From NCBI GenBank assembly GCA_943138885.2, contig OW964564.2, positions 24,951,124 through 25,015,123 on the forward strand: DNA of 64,000 bases. Reading direction: 5' to 3'. This DNA is from Tholera decimalis (lineage: Eukaryota > Arthropoda > Insecta > Lepidoptera > Noctuidae). How positions within the stretch are numbered: the stretch's first letter is position 1; each line of letters opens with the position of its first letter. Below are positions 21,801 to 29,834 of the stretch, piece after piece. The notes under the pieces were generated by a model. That model was not told the DNA's origin and did not search any database. It saw nothing but the letters and a program-made list of their open reading frames with translations. A program made the translations under genes and the position numbers.

Positions 21801-23221
21801 TACCCAGGGTAGCTCGATGGTGGGTCTACCTGCAAGATTTTAATTTTGGCCTGGACTATCGCAAAGGCACTCTTATGTCCCACGCTGATTATCTAAGTCG
21901 GAACCCTGTCAATGTGTGTTCGGTTCAGAAACCTCAGAATTGGGCACAGGTTGCACAGGCTGCCGACGAAGAAACCCAAGCTTTAATACAAAAATTAAAT
22001 GACGGGCAATTAGATGCCACGCGATATGTTGTTAAGAACGATATTCTCTATGTAAAGCACTCTCCTACTGGTGAGTCTTCCCGTTTCCTTTGTTATATTC
22101 CTAAGGGTCATCGACTCAGTCTCTTGCGCGTCTTTCATGACGAACATAATCATGTTGGGGTCGATAAAACGGTTGATTTAATTCTTAAGCACTTTTGGTT
22201 TCCTGGGTTACGAAATTTTGTTTTAAAGTATATTTCACATTGCCTGGTATGCATCACACATAAGAAAGTTGCACGAGCCCCACTGCAACCTATTAAGTCT
22301 TGGGGAAAGCCAGACTTACCCTTTGAAACCATTCACATGGATGTCTTAGGACCGCTTCCCGAAGCCGATGGGTACCGCCATGTCCTAATAGTTATCGATG
22401 CTTTTTCCAAGTTTTGTCTCCTTTACCCAATGTGTCGGCAGGACGCAAATGAGCTAAAGCAATATTTTAATAAGGTGATATCACTATTTGGGGCGCCTAA
22501 ATTAATAGTAGCCGACAGAGGCCGCATGTTCCAAAGCACGGAATTTCTTAATTGGGTTAAGAATATGGGATGTGATACGCATTTTATAACGCCCGAGATG
22601 CATCAGTCAAATGGGCAAGTCGAGCGTTATTGTCGAACGGTTTTAAATATGATTCGTGTCGAAACTAATTATCGACAAAACGCATGGCCGACTGTTATTT
22701 GGAAAATTCAGTTAGTACTGAACATCACCAAGCACAGAACTACGCAATACTCTGCCCTAAATCTGCTGGCGGGTATTGAAGCAGCAACTCCACTCATAAG
22801 AAGCCTGGTACGTGATGTTGCGCTCGACGGTTCCAACTCTAACAGAGAAACTCTACGTGAAATGAGTAGACAGCGAGCAGCGGAACGACTTAAACAGAAC
22901 CAGCACCAACAGGATGTGTACGTCAACCAAGGGAGGAAACCTCCCCGGGTGTTTGAACTTAATGATTTAGTTTTTGTTCGAAAGCAGGCTCAATCAACTG
23001 GCAAGTTGGACTCCTGTATGCGTGGACCCTACCGCATTGTGAAAACGTTGCCACAAGGACGTTATGAGCTCCAACTTTTGACCGGCTCATATGGGAAGTA
23101 TACGCAGGCGGCCGCGGAATACTTGGTTTTTTTGATATATATACGATTCCTTGGCGTGGAGAGTGGACTCCTGAAGTATGTGCTGCTTACTTCGATGGTG
23201 AGTGCTTTATGCCTCTTTTAA
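18827..23221 (+). CDS. Gypsy-type Gag-Pol polyprotein (1464 aa)
   Basis: The start is the ATG at 18827 (MSDRSRSRRHSC), 12 bases inside a longer open frame. Domains in order: Arg/Ser-rich N-terminus and Gag; two zinc knuckles, CFSCGATGHRQASC (about residue 353) and CSFCKKSGHKVDNC; aspartic protease with DSGS (about 451); RT with VDFRKLNEIT, LDMATGFHQIPL and YIDD (about 762); RNase H with HTDASSIGYGAVLF; integrase with an HHCC zinc domain beginning HDEHNHVGVDKT (about 1104), and Asp, Asp, Glu in HMDVLGP, VADRGR and GQVERY; then a C-terminal GPYRIV segment. This order (RT before integrase) defines gypsy/Ty3. No env-like frame follows. Gag and Pol are one frame. The last 25 or so residues look frameshifted relative to the family. 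Confidence 0.95.
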   Translation: MSDRSRSRRHSCEVGRRHSRRRDHTQTPERDLPRELKVMRTRLEEMEKQASSAQPRRSREKRVSPQKSSRSESGASPPPARRQTTPTSRRHAERVVESPLLRRSAHTPCSRTPPLASVPSSVLRDGPTVEYLSEQAGAASDVTATDRIVDAIRSIGNRVRSDQHFFISSFDPSLNNISDWCDEVDRAKLLNNWNDYECLSRIGNCLRGDAHTWLREWVSSDRTWSNFKREFTPLCPKTPDIANILFDVMNTNSDNYSTYADYARRSLLRLSIVRGLSDELISAIVVRGIVDPYIRASATNAKLSPNNIVEFLSIYVKPSTSKTQSSRSTLQNNFAKSNHANNLTRKRRLEEGKCFSCGATGHRQASCNKKPKVDSNESNNSVSKPMFVPPKSEPCSFCKKSGHKVDNCFAKQKSESRNENSVNFCRENMTTRNNDVVVAVIQGIPVDVLIDSGSTISLISSSLLKHFNCSHKPAFRVLRGLGSQEIESTSYVTLPIEFDGLTLEVDLFVVAPEFMNTPIIVGTDVLNREGVRYIRTRNFQSLTRKIDSVEDVMIVQHNEPIPINTPLVGEQLKRLLSMINEFSANFISGTATSTVNTGCMTIRLSNDNPVHYRPYRMSHAETLRIREIIKDLIDKCIIRESESNYASPVLLVKKKDGSDRMCVDFRKLNEITVKDRFPLPRIDDYIDRLGRNRYFTSLDMATGFHQIPLHEESIPLTGFVTPEGHFEYLKMPYGLANTPVVYQRIISKTLRKFIDSGDVLAYIDDILILSQTIDHGFDLLYQVLKALTESGFSINLKKCSFLTTEIEYLGRRISQGQVRPSFNKIRALIDSPEPKNVKQVRQFLGLASYFRRYISGFAQKTACIAALTKKGIAFNWGKEQQAARKLILECLTREPVLAIYDPSLPIEVHTDASSIGYGAVLFQVHDGNHKRVLAYFSRLTQGAESRYHSYELETLAVVKALQHFRPYLVGVRFTVVTDCNALKLTQRKRDLLPRVARWWVYLQDFNFGLDYRKGTLMSHADYLSRNPVNVCSVQKPQNWAQVAQAADEETQALIQKLNDGQLDATRYVVKNDILYVKHSPTGESSRFLCYIPKGHRLSLLRVFHDEHNHVGVDKTVDLILKHFWFPGLRNFVLKYISHCLVCITHKKVARAPLQPIKSWGKPDLPFETIHMDVLGPLPEADGYRHVLIVIDAFSKFCLLYPMCRQDANELKQYFNKVISLFGAPKLIVADRGRMFQSTEFLNWVKNMGCDTHFITPEMHQSNGQVERYCRTVLNMIRVETNYRQNAWPTVIWKIQLVLNITKHRTTQYSALNLLAGIEAATPLIRSLVRDVALDGSNSNRETLREMSRQRAAERLKQNQHQQDVYVNQGRKPPRVFELNDLVFVRKQAQSTGKLDSCMRGPYRIVKTLPQGRYELQLLTGSYGKYTQAAAEYLVFLIYIRFLGVESGLLKYVLLTSMVSALCLF

Positions 23222-23786
23222 GTATGAAGCTTCATATGTGTTTTACAGGGATAAGCTTCACGTAGTGCCTCTTTCCCTGATGTGTTTTTAAAGGGATAAG
23301 CTTCACGTAGTGCCTCTTTCCCTGATGTGTTATTTTACTGGGATAAGCTTCACGTAGTGCCTCTTTCCCATATGTGTTTCTACAGGGATAAGCTTCACGT
23401 AGTGCCTCTTTCCCTGATGTGTTATTTACTGGGATAAGCTTCACGTAGTGCCTCTTTCCCATATGTGTTTCTACAGGGATAAGCTTCACGTAGTGCCTCT
23501 TTCCCTGATGTGTTATTTACTGGGATAAGCTTCACGTAGTGCCTCTTTCCCATATGTGTTTCTACAGGGATAAGCTTCACGTAGTGCCTCTTTCCCTGAT
23601 ATGTTATTTAGTGGGATAAGCTTCACGTAGTGCCTCTTTCCCAGACTGTTTGTGTGTTTGCATCGAGACAAGCTTCACGTAGTGCCTCTATCTCGATGGC
23701 TTACCATGTATCTGAAAACAAGCGTGTGTATACGCTTGTGTGTGTAGTGTCGTGTATTCAGCATACGCTTTCAATGTTCTGTGCAG
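23198..23786 (+). other. Candidate GT-AG intron at the end of pol
   Basis: The donor is gatg|gtgagt (23198) and the acceptor is ctttcaatgttctgtgcag|atg (23786). Joining the flanks keeps an open frame running from WRGEWTPEVCAAYF into an acidic tail that stops at 24037. The candidate intron contains the whole hairpin array. Upstream, that exon frame differs from the pol frame, so a short indel near 23127-23147 would also have to be invoked. No RNA evidence is available. Confidence 0.5.
23248..23698 (+). repeat. Array of ten 45-46 bp stem-loop units
   Basis: Units begin at about 23248, 23293, 23340, 23385, 23431, 23476, 23522, 23567, 23613 and 23661. Each contains aagcttcacgtagtgcctct, which is unchanged in all ten. 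Flanks pair as a stem that varies by unit: caggga/tccctg, tggga/tccca, and in the last unit catcgaga/tctcgatg. Inside the loop cac/gtg pairs around gta, and aag/ctt pairs outside it in most units. The spacers alternate between two types. The array is within the gypsy element, between pol and the 3' LTR. Confidence 0.9.
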
Positions 23787-24037
23787 ATGCAGACCATGAA
23801 GAGGAGGAGTCTACGCTGGTTAGAGCTAAGCTGAGTTCGTCAGCTGACCAGGCCATCTCACATCCACAACCTGGTACCTCTGGGATCCAGGCTGACACGC
23901 TGCGTAGCCCCACCGAGCCTGAGCCACTGCAATGTCAGGTCCAGCCTGAGTCACGGCAGCTTCACGTCGAGCCTGAGGAACCTTCAGCGGACGAAGGACC
24001 ATCGATGCCTGTGCTGGAGACTGACTACCAGAGCTGA
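23787..24037 (+). CDS. Possible C-terminal tail exon of gypsy Pol
   Basis: The reading frame begins in the array region (from 23630), but only the part after 23787 looks protein-coding: acidic DADHEEEES, then Pro/Glu/Gln-rich sequence (PTEPEPLQCQVQPE, EPEEPSADEGPSMP) ending in YQS and TGA. Similar acidic, Pro/Glu-rich tails follow the integrase in some insect gypsy proteins. It could be translated only if spliced as proposed for 23198-23786, or from its own start. It shows no known domain. Confidence 0.45.
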
Positions 24038-24083
24038 AGACATCACTAAGGAGCCCGGGACGGCCTCCTGTCAGGAGAGGCCG
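24038..24083 (+). other. Short noncoding stretch with candidate polypurine tract
   Basis: It includes the inverted pair ggcctcct/aggagaggcc, and aggagagg just before the 3' LTR is the likely polypurine tract that primes plus-strand DNA synthesis. The tract is short and interrupted by ccg at the LTR boundary, so the call is tentative. Confidence 0.45.
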
Positions 24084-24150
24084 TGTTGTGAGTCGGAGGA
24101 ATAGAAGACATCAGTTGGTATAAAAGGAAGCGCCGACCGCAGCGCACCCC
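24084..24150 (+). repeat. Gypsy 3' LTR, promoter-proximal part
   Basis: It is identical to 12769-12835, including the TATA box (24119-24125). It ends in the LINE B target duplication gcagcgcacccc (24139-24150). It resumes at 29835. Confidence 0.9.
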
Positions 24151-24916
24151 CCTTGATTCTGCTCCGACGCTCGCCCGCGACAGTCGTGCCGCTCCGCGCT
24201 CTCGATCGTTCCGTGCCTGAGTCATCGCTCCGTTCGTCACGCCCGCCGTGACGTCACTCGTAGTCGCCGACTACGACGCCTGGTCCGGATCCGCCTTTTT
24301 CGAGGCGGTGAAGGATATCGTGCTTCTCTAACAGAGATTGTCAAAACAATTTGGTTTGGCCCCTTCAGGGTAAAACCACAGTTTCGTGGTCCTTGGTTGG
24401 AAACCTCACGGTGTCAACAATACCAAGGGGGTGCTGACCCGACGCACCCGCTGATCCCCTTCAGGGTGAAGCAGTCAATTGGAGTCGAGTGCTAGGTTTT
24501 GGCCTTGGGGGATCTCCTAGTCAAACCTAGTTACTGAGTTCTCTTCACAGCATACACACCTAGTGTCGGTTGGGTGTATCTACCCCTTCGCACTAGACCC
24601 AATAGGGCCCGGTACGCACATTGAGATTGGCGACCGGATTACAAGCTTAGGGCACACCATTAGGCACACACCTCCCTGCTATCCCCGCAGGGAGCGAACT
24701 CACCTCCGGGTCATTCCCGCCCGGAGGGTTAGGCAAATAGGGCCCCTCAGGCCACATCAGACGGCAACACAGCTACCGAGTTTGTCTGGGTTTCTCTTCT
24801 CGGTAGCGAAGTGTTAGGAGAAACTCCGGGGCAGGGCTCTTTGGGGACCGTCTGCTCGGGGAGCTCACGTTTGACGTGTCTCCTCGAGGCGCTTATGTTA
24901 GGGTTAGGAGATTAGG
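24151..24916 (+). other. LINE B 5' UTR, structured leader
   Basis: Nearly identical to LINE A over about 24162-24633, then diverging. In the divergent part the hairpins are ctccctgc/gcagggag (24672-24679 and 24687-24694) and cctccggg/cccggagg (24703-24710 and 24720-24727), at the same relative positions as the LINE A hairpins but with different stem sequences. The last 150 bases before ORF1 are unlike LINE A. Confidence 0.7.
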
Positions 24917-26596
24917 ATGCCCACCTCTGTCGCCTCCAATATGGAGGACAGGATTGAGGATCTCGTGTCCAAAGTAGATTCCCTAACGGTTCGGTTAAAT
25001 AGAACAACCGATATATTAGGAAAGATCCTATTTGAAAACCCCGCCCTACAAAGGAAATATGAGGAGGAGATTGACTCCTTACCCCACGCGGTGTTTCCCG
25101 CCCCACAGCCAGATTTAGGTCCCACCCCCGCGCCCAACGCAGATAGGTCCCCCTCCCCCCCAGACGTCGAAATGGACTCTGAGGAGGAGGAACAAGAAAA
25201 AGAGGGCTCGGAAGGCGAGCGCTCGGAGCGCGCAGAGAGCATACACTCTGAGCGCTCGGAGCGAGCGGAGTCCGAGCACTCCTCCGACCAAACCTCTTCC
25301 TCCGACGAGTTTATCCTCGTCGAGGCAAAGAGGAAGAAGAGGTCGCAGGCCTCGTCCTCCACTCAGGCCCCTAAGGCCAAGAAACTCTCCCCTCCCGAGC
25401 CAGCACGCTTAGTGCAGAGCCAGCCCTCCTCTTCCTCGGCCACTAGGCCCAGCCCTACCCAAACCCCAGTCGTCAGCGCCTCAGTGCGCAAGACCATCCC
25501 TCCCCCACCCATCTTCATCCATGACAAGGGGGCTTGGACAAACGTGTCCAAAGCGTGTGGCGAGCAACGCATCGCCTACACGAATGCCCGCGCCGTTCAG
25601 AACGGCATAAAAGTAGGGTTAGCGACAGCTAACGACCACCGCGCGCTTTCGAAGCTACTCAAGGCTCGAAATATCCCCCACCACACTTATACGCTCCACG
25701 AGAGCAAGCCCGTTCGGGTGGTCCTCTGCCGGATCCCCAGTGAGATCCCCACCACCGAGATCGTCTGCGACTTAGAGTCACAGAACATCCCGGTGATTGA
25801 GGTGCACCGTATGCACGGCAGAGGTGGCAGGGCGTCTAACAACGTCCTCGTCATCTGCCACCCCGTCTCCGAAGGTCCCCACCCCATCTTTGCGCTGAAG
25901 ACTGTATGCAGTCTTTCAGGAATTCTAATTGAGAAGCCACACAAGAGTGGCACGGTAGGCCAATGCCACCGTTGCCAGTTGTATGGGCACGCGCAACGGA
26001 ATTGCTTCGGCAAACCCCGGTGCGTAAAGTGCCTGGGCGATCACGGCACCGCGGAGTGCAGTCGCCCAAAAGATAGGTCCCAGTGCCCAGACCCGCCCAG
26101 CTGCGTGCTGTGCGGGCAATCCGGTCACCCCGCCAACTACCGAGGCTGTCCGAAAGCCCCGAAAACCTCCGCCCCTAAACTGGCAACGCGCGCTAGCGCA
26201 CGCCAGGGACGAGAGTGTCCTACACTCTCGTCTGAGCTCCCCCAGACCCTCAGTCCCCAGCGTCCAACTCCTTGGACGGCGGCGAATCACGCCCAAAACT
26301 TCCCGGCACTAAGGCCGAAAGTCCCTGGGCTGATGGATCAACCCATCATGCCCTCCGCTCCGGTTGTTGTGGCTTCTCAGCCCCCACCTCCTCCCCAGTC
26401 ACTCCCTCGCTCGGTAGAGCCGGAACTCGATGCGTTCCTCATCCTTGGAAATACCTTCAGTTTCTTCCAGTCCCCCCGCGCCATCCAAATGGCAAAGGAG
26501 GTCGTGGCCTGCACTAGCATCAACTCCCTGATTCGGGTATACCATCAAAATCCCGATGTCAAAAGTCATTTTGATAACCTTTTTAAACAGCCATAA
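24917..26596 (+). CDS. LINE B ORF1 (Gag-like, three zinc knuckles; 559 aa)
   Basis: The ATG at 24917 opens an uninterrupted frame ending in TAA at 26594-26596. An N-terminal helix-like region (MEDRIEDLVSKVDSLTVRLN) suggests a coiled coil. An acidic/Arg stretch follows (EGERSERAESIHSERSERAE), then a Ser/Pro spacer, then the conserved domain from FIHDKGAWTNVSKACGEQ, and zinc knuckles CHRCQLYGHAQRNC, CVKCLGDHGTAEC and CVLCGQSGHPANYRGC. It binds element RNA by analogy with jockey Gag. Unlike LINE A ORF1 it is intact. The C-terminus (FILGNTFSFFQSPRAIQMAK) differs from LINE A. Confidence 0.93.
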   Translation: MPTSVASNMEDRIEDLVSKVDSLTVRLNRTTDILGKILFENPALQRKYEEEIDSLPHAVFPAPQPDLGPTPAPNADRSPSPPDVEMDSEEEEQEKEGSEGERSERAESIHSERSERAESEHSSDQTSSSDEFILVEAKRKKRSQASSSTQAPKAKKLSPPEPARLVQSQPSSSSATRPSPTQTPVVSASVRKTIPPPPIFIHDKGAWTNVSKACGEQRIAYTNARAVQNGIKVGLATANDHRALSKLLKARNIPHHTYTLHESKPVRVVLCRIPSEIPTTEIVCDLESQNIPVIEVHRMHGRGGRASNNVLVICHPVSEGPHPIFALKTVCSLSGILIEKPHKSGTVGQCHRCQLYGHAQRNCFGKPRCVKCLGDHGTAECSRPKDRSQCPDPPSCVLCGQSGHPANYRGCPKAPKTSAPKLATRASARQGRECPTLSSELPQTLSPQRPTPWTAANHAQNFPALRPKVPGLMDQPIMPSAPVVVASQPPPPPQSLPRSVEPELDAFLILGNTFSFFQSPRAIQMAKEVVACTSINSLIRVYHQNPDVKSHFDNLFKQP

Positions 26597-29490
26597 TGTA
26601 TAACACGGCTAGTAAGAGATTAAAGCCCCGATCCCTAAAGCTAGGTTACTTCAATGCCAATGGCATCACTAATCAACGGGACGAGATCGCGACTTTCCTT
26701 CGCGATCATAGTCTCGACATCCTTCTGGTCCAAGAGACCTTCCTCAAACCCCACCTTAGGGATCCCAAGGTAGCCAACTACCGGCTAGTTAGGAACGATA
26801 GGACTAGATGCCACAGAGGTGGCACTCTAATATATTATAGGAACTCCCTGCACTGCATCCCTATGGATCCGCCGCCCCTTGCCCACTTAGAGGTATCCGT
26901 TTGCCGGCTAGGCATGACGGGCCATCCCTCTATCACAATAGTATCCGCGTATCTCCCACCGCACAGCGACGTAGATTCAAATTCTTCGATAAACGCCTCA
27001 CTACGAAGCGACCTTACAGCCCTTCTTGACATGAGTGACTCCGTCCTTATAGCGGGGGATCTCAATGCCAAACATCCCGCATGGTGTAGTCGTATTACCA
27101 ACCCCCGTGGGAAGGTACTATACGACCTTTGCACACCTCTCCACATAGATATCATAGGTCCTATGCGGCCTACTCATTATCCGTTCGAGCCATCCCACTT
27201 GCCCGACGTACTCGACATTGCCCTCCTGAAGAATGTGAACTTACGTTTGCACTCTTTAGAGACGGTAGACGAACTTGACTCTGACCATAGACCGGTGATC
27301 TTGGAGTTAACTCCGAGATCGGGTCCCTATGACCCTAACCGCCCCCCTCCCACACAGGTGATCACTGACTGGAGGAAAGTAGGCGAATTGCTGAAATCCA
27401 ACACGTCTCCTCACCTGGACAAGATCCCCGACCACATCCAGTCCGCCGCCGACACGACGGCTGCGATCGACTCACTCACGGAGCACGTACAATCTGTCTT
27501 GAACGACTGTTCAAAGGAGATTCCGGTGTCAGAGCACTGGCGCCGGAAACTCCCGGACGATGTACGGGCCCTGCTGACTGAGAAGAACGCAGCAGTCCGT
27601 GCCTACAGAGCTTTCCCCTGCCAGAATAACAAAACTTTCATGCGGTACTTACAGCGCAAAGTAAGTAACAGCATCAGAGAGTGGCGTGAAGCCGGCTGGG
27701 ACAAGACCCTGAGCGAACTGGAACCCACCCACCATGCCTTCTGGCAACTTCAGCGGAATATGCGCGCCACTGAGGTTGCCTCAATGCCTCCCCTTATCCG
27801 CCCGGACAAAAGCATTGCCTTCGACGACGAAGACAAAGCCGAATGCCTAGCCGACAGCCTGGAGGCACAGTGCTCTCCCAGCTCCCAACCAGTCGACCCA
27901 GCCCACCTTGCCCACGTGGATGCTGAGGTCGAACGTAGATCTGCCCTACCCCCTGTCGAGGACCCTGATGCTCCCCTCCCCCCCGTCACGGAGGACGAGG
28001 TGGAGGAGATCATCAAGAAACTCAAACCTAGGAAAGCTCCCGGGACTGACAGACTGACCACTAGGGCACTTAAACTCCTCCCACGTACGATAATAGTCCT
28101 ACTGACTGCCATCTTCAATGGCGCCTTGTCCAACAACTTGTTTCCACAAGCTTGGAAAGAGGCTATAGTGATAGGTATCCCAAAACCCAAAAAGCCCAAG
28201 AACCTCCCGACTAGCTATAGACCCATTAGTCTGCTCAGCGCCCTCGGCAAGGTCTACGAGCGGATTATTCTTAATCGGCTCAAGGACTTTGTCGAGGCCA
28301 AGAGCCTAATCCCTAACGAACAGTTTGGCTTTAGAGCCCATCATTCCAGTGTCCACCAAGCCCACCGCATCGTAGAGCACATTAGCGGCCGCTTTCAACG
28401 CGGTCTGGTGACGGGGGCCCTATTCTTTGATATAGCGAAGGCTTTCGACAAAGTCTGGCACAATGGCTTAATTTACAAGCTTTACCAACTAGGTGTGCCG
28501 GACCGTCTCGTGCTCATCATTCGAGACTTCCTGTCGAACCGCTCCTTCAGATATCGTATCGAAGGAGCGCTTTCCACTCCCCGCCCTATCAGAGCCGGCG
28601 TCCCTCAGGGCGCCGTGCTCTCCCCCCCACTCTTCACGCTATTCACTAGCGACATCCCCAAAAAGCCCCCAGTAGAGTTATCCCTGTTTGCCGACGACAC
28701 GGCCATCTACTACTCGGGACATAATCCCGTTAGCATCGCTCATACCCTCCAGACCTCAGCCAACGCACTAGGCGATTGGTTTAGGAAATGGAGGATTGAG
28801 GTAAATCCCGACAAAAGTCAAGCAGTCCTGTTTCGCAGGGCTCGCCAGCATAAACAATTCACCCCCCCACGCCCGATCACTATGTTCGGCAAGCCAATCC
28901 CTTGGGAGAAGCGAGCCAAATACTTAGGTGTGATCCTCGACCAGTTTCTCAACTTCAGTGAGCACATAAAGTCGGTTCGCTCGCGAGCCGCTTTCGCTCT
29001 CGGTAGGCTCCACGCCCTGCTGAATAAACACAGCAAGCTCTCCCTTAAATGTAAAATCCGAATATACACGACATGCATACGTCCTATCATGACGTATGCC
29101 TGTCCGGTGTTTGCTCATGCCAGTCCCAACCAGATCCATAGGATGCAAGTCGTTCAGAACCGTTTTCTCCGAAAGGCCACGGGCGCGCCCTGGTTCTGTA
29201 GGAACGAGGATCTCCACGTAGACCTCAAACTCCCGACCATAAAGCAAGTGTTGAAACGCATGTCAGTGCGTTACTTCACCTCTGCTGAGACCCACACTAA
29301 CCCCCTGATCGTATCGGCCGCCCGATACAGACCCTCCAAGATTTCTCGGGTTCGTCGCCCGCGTATCATCCTAGACGAGCCTGACGACCCCACCACCATC
29401 CGACAAGAGAGCAGTAGGGAAACCAGCACTCTTAGAAAACACATATACAGAACGCGTTCCTTATTCCGGCCTCGCCGACGAGGCCCATAG
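26596..29490 (+). CDS. LINE B ORF2: endonuclease-reverse transcriptase (964 aa)
   Basis: The ATG shares its A with the ORF1 stop (TAATG at 26594-26598). Endonuclease: FNANGIT, LLVQETFLKP, IAGDLNAKHPAW, LDSDHRPVIL. RT: KAPGTDRLTTRALK, YRPISLLSALGKVYERII, EQFGFRAHHSS, FFDIAKAFDKVWHNGLI, GVPQGAVLSPPLFTLF and catalytic FADDTAIYY at about residue 698. The tail is Jockey-like (RPIMTYACPVFAH, RKATGAPWFCRN). It stops at 29488-29490, about 50 residues earlier than LINE A, although sequence resembling the LINE A end continues beyond the stop. Catalytic parts are intact. Confidence 0.94.
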   Translation: MYNTASKRLKPRSLKLGYFNANGITNQRDEIATFLRDHSLDILLVQETFLKPHLRDPKVANYRLVRNDRTRCHRGGTLIYYRNSLHCIPMDPPPLAHLEVSVCRLGMTGHPSITIVSAYLPPHSDVDSNSSINASLRSDLTALLDMSDSVLIAGDLNAKHPAWCSRITNPRGKVLYDLCTPLHIDIIGPMRPTHYPFEPSHLPDVLDIALLKNVNLRLHSLETVDELDSDHRPVILELTPRSGPYDPNRPPPTQVITDWRKVGELLKSNTSPHLDKIPDHIQSAADTTAAIDSLTEHVQSVLNDCSKEIPVSEHWRRKLPDDVRALLTEKNAAVRAYRAFPCQNNKTFMRYLQRKVSNSIREWREAGWDKTLSELEPTHHAFWQLQRNMRATEVASMPPLIRPDKSIAFDDEDKAECLADSLEAQCSPSSQPVDPAHLAHVDAEVERRSALPPVEDPDAPLPPVTEDEVEEIIKKLKPRKAPGTDRLTTRALKLLPRTIIVLLTAIFNGALSNNLFPQAWKEAIVIGIPKPKKPKNLPTSYRPISLLSALGKVYERIILNRLKDFVEAKSLIPNEQFGFRAHHSSVHQAHRIVEHISGRFQRGLVTGALFFDIAKAFDKVWHNGLIYKLYQLGVPDRLVLIIRDFLSNRSFRYRIEGALSTPRPIRAGVPQGAVLSPPLFTLFTSDIPKKPPVELSLFADDTAIYYSGHNPVSIAHTLQTSANALGDWFRKWRIEVNPDKSQAVLFRRARQHKQFTPPRPITMFGKPIPWEKRAKYLGVILDQFLNFSEHIKSVRSRAAFALGRLHALLNKHSKLSLKCKIRIYTTCIRPIMTYACPVFAHASPNQIHRMQVVQNRFLRKATGAPWFCRNEDLHVDLKLPTIKQVLKRMSVRYFTSAETHTNPLIVSAARYRPSKISRVRRPRIILDEPDDPTTIRQESSRETSTLRKHIYRTRSLFRPRRRGP

Positions 29491-29834
29491 CGACGTCCGC
29501 GTACCTGTAATGAAAATCCTCCCCGACCTTTGCCAAACGAGCCAGCCCGCGATGCTGAGCCAGTAGCAATAAATACTCCCGTAAATAAAATGACCCAGCC
29601 TGTCCCTTTGCTGCCCTCCCAAAATGACCCCGCTATGCCGAGGCCCGTACTCCACAGGGAGTGCCCTTAGCGTGCGGTCATTAGTTTTTAAGTATATTTT
29701 AGTTTGTAAGCCCTGGCTGGGGGCCTTTAATTTATTAGAGGTCACCACAGGAAAGTCCGGTTAAGTAGACTCACAGCCTTAGTGTGCTGATCTACAAGTG
29801 GCCCTACCTAAAAAAAAAAAAAAAAAAAAAAAAA

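Larger units (their letters stand above)
24151..29834 (+). mobile_element. Jockey-clade LINE B, full length, in the gypsy 3' LTR
   Basis: It has a 5' UTR (24151-24916), ORF1 (24917-26596), ORF2 (26596-29490), a 3' UTR and poly(A) (from about 29812). It is flanked by a 12-bp duplication gcagcgcacccc (24139-24150 and 29835-29846). It has the same layout, orientation and 5' boundary as LINE A, but its protein-coding regions differ at many positions throughout, so it is a separate lineage rather than a copy of LINE A. Confidence 0.93.

Noticed and set aside
23232..23489. Minus-strand 85-codon frame with repeated KLIP.. phrases
   Set aside because: It is the antisense reading of the 45-46 bp stem-loop array; the peptide repeat only mirrors the DNA repeat.
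23248..23698. Possible CRISPR array
   Set aside because: The setting is an insect retrotransposon, spacers are near-identical alternating types rather than unique, and there are no cas genes.
12839..29834. LINEs A and B as one insertion copied into both LTRs by gypsy reverse transcription
   Set aside because: That process would give identical LINEs and junctions. These differ throughout the coding regions, have different duplication boundaries, and only LINE A has the ORF1 frameshift.
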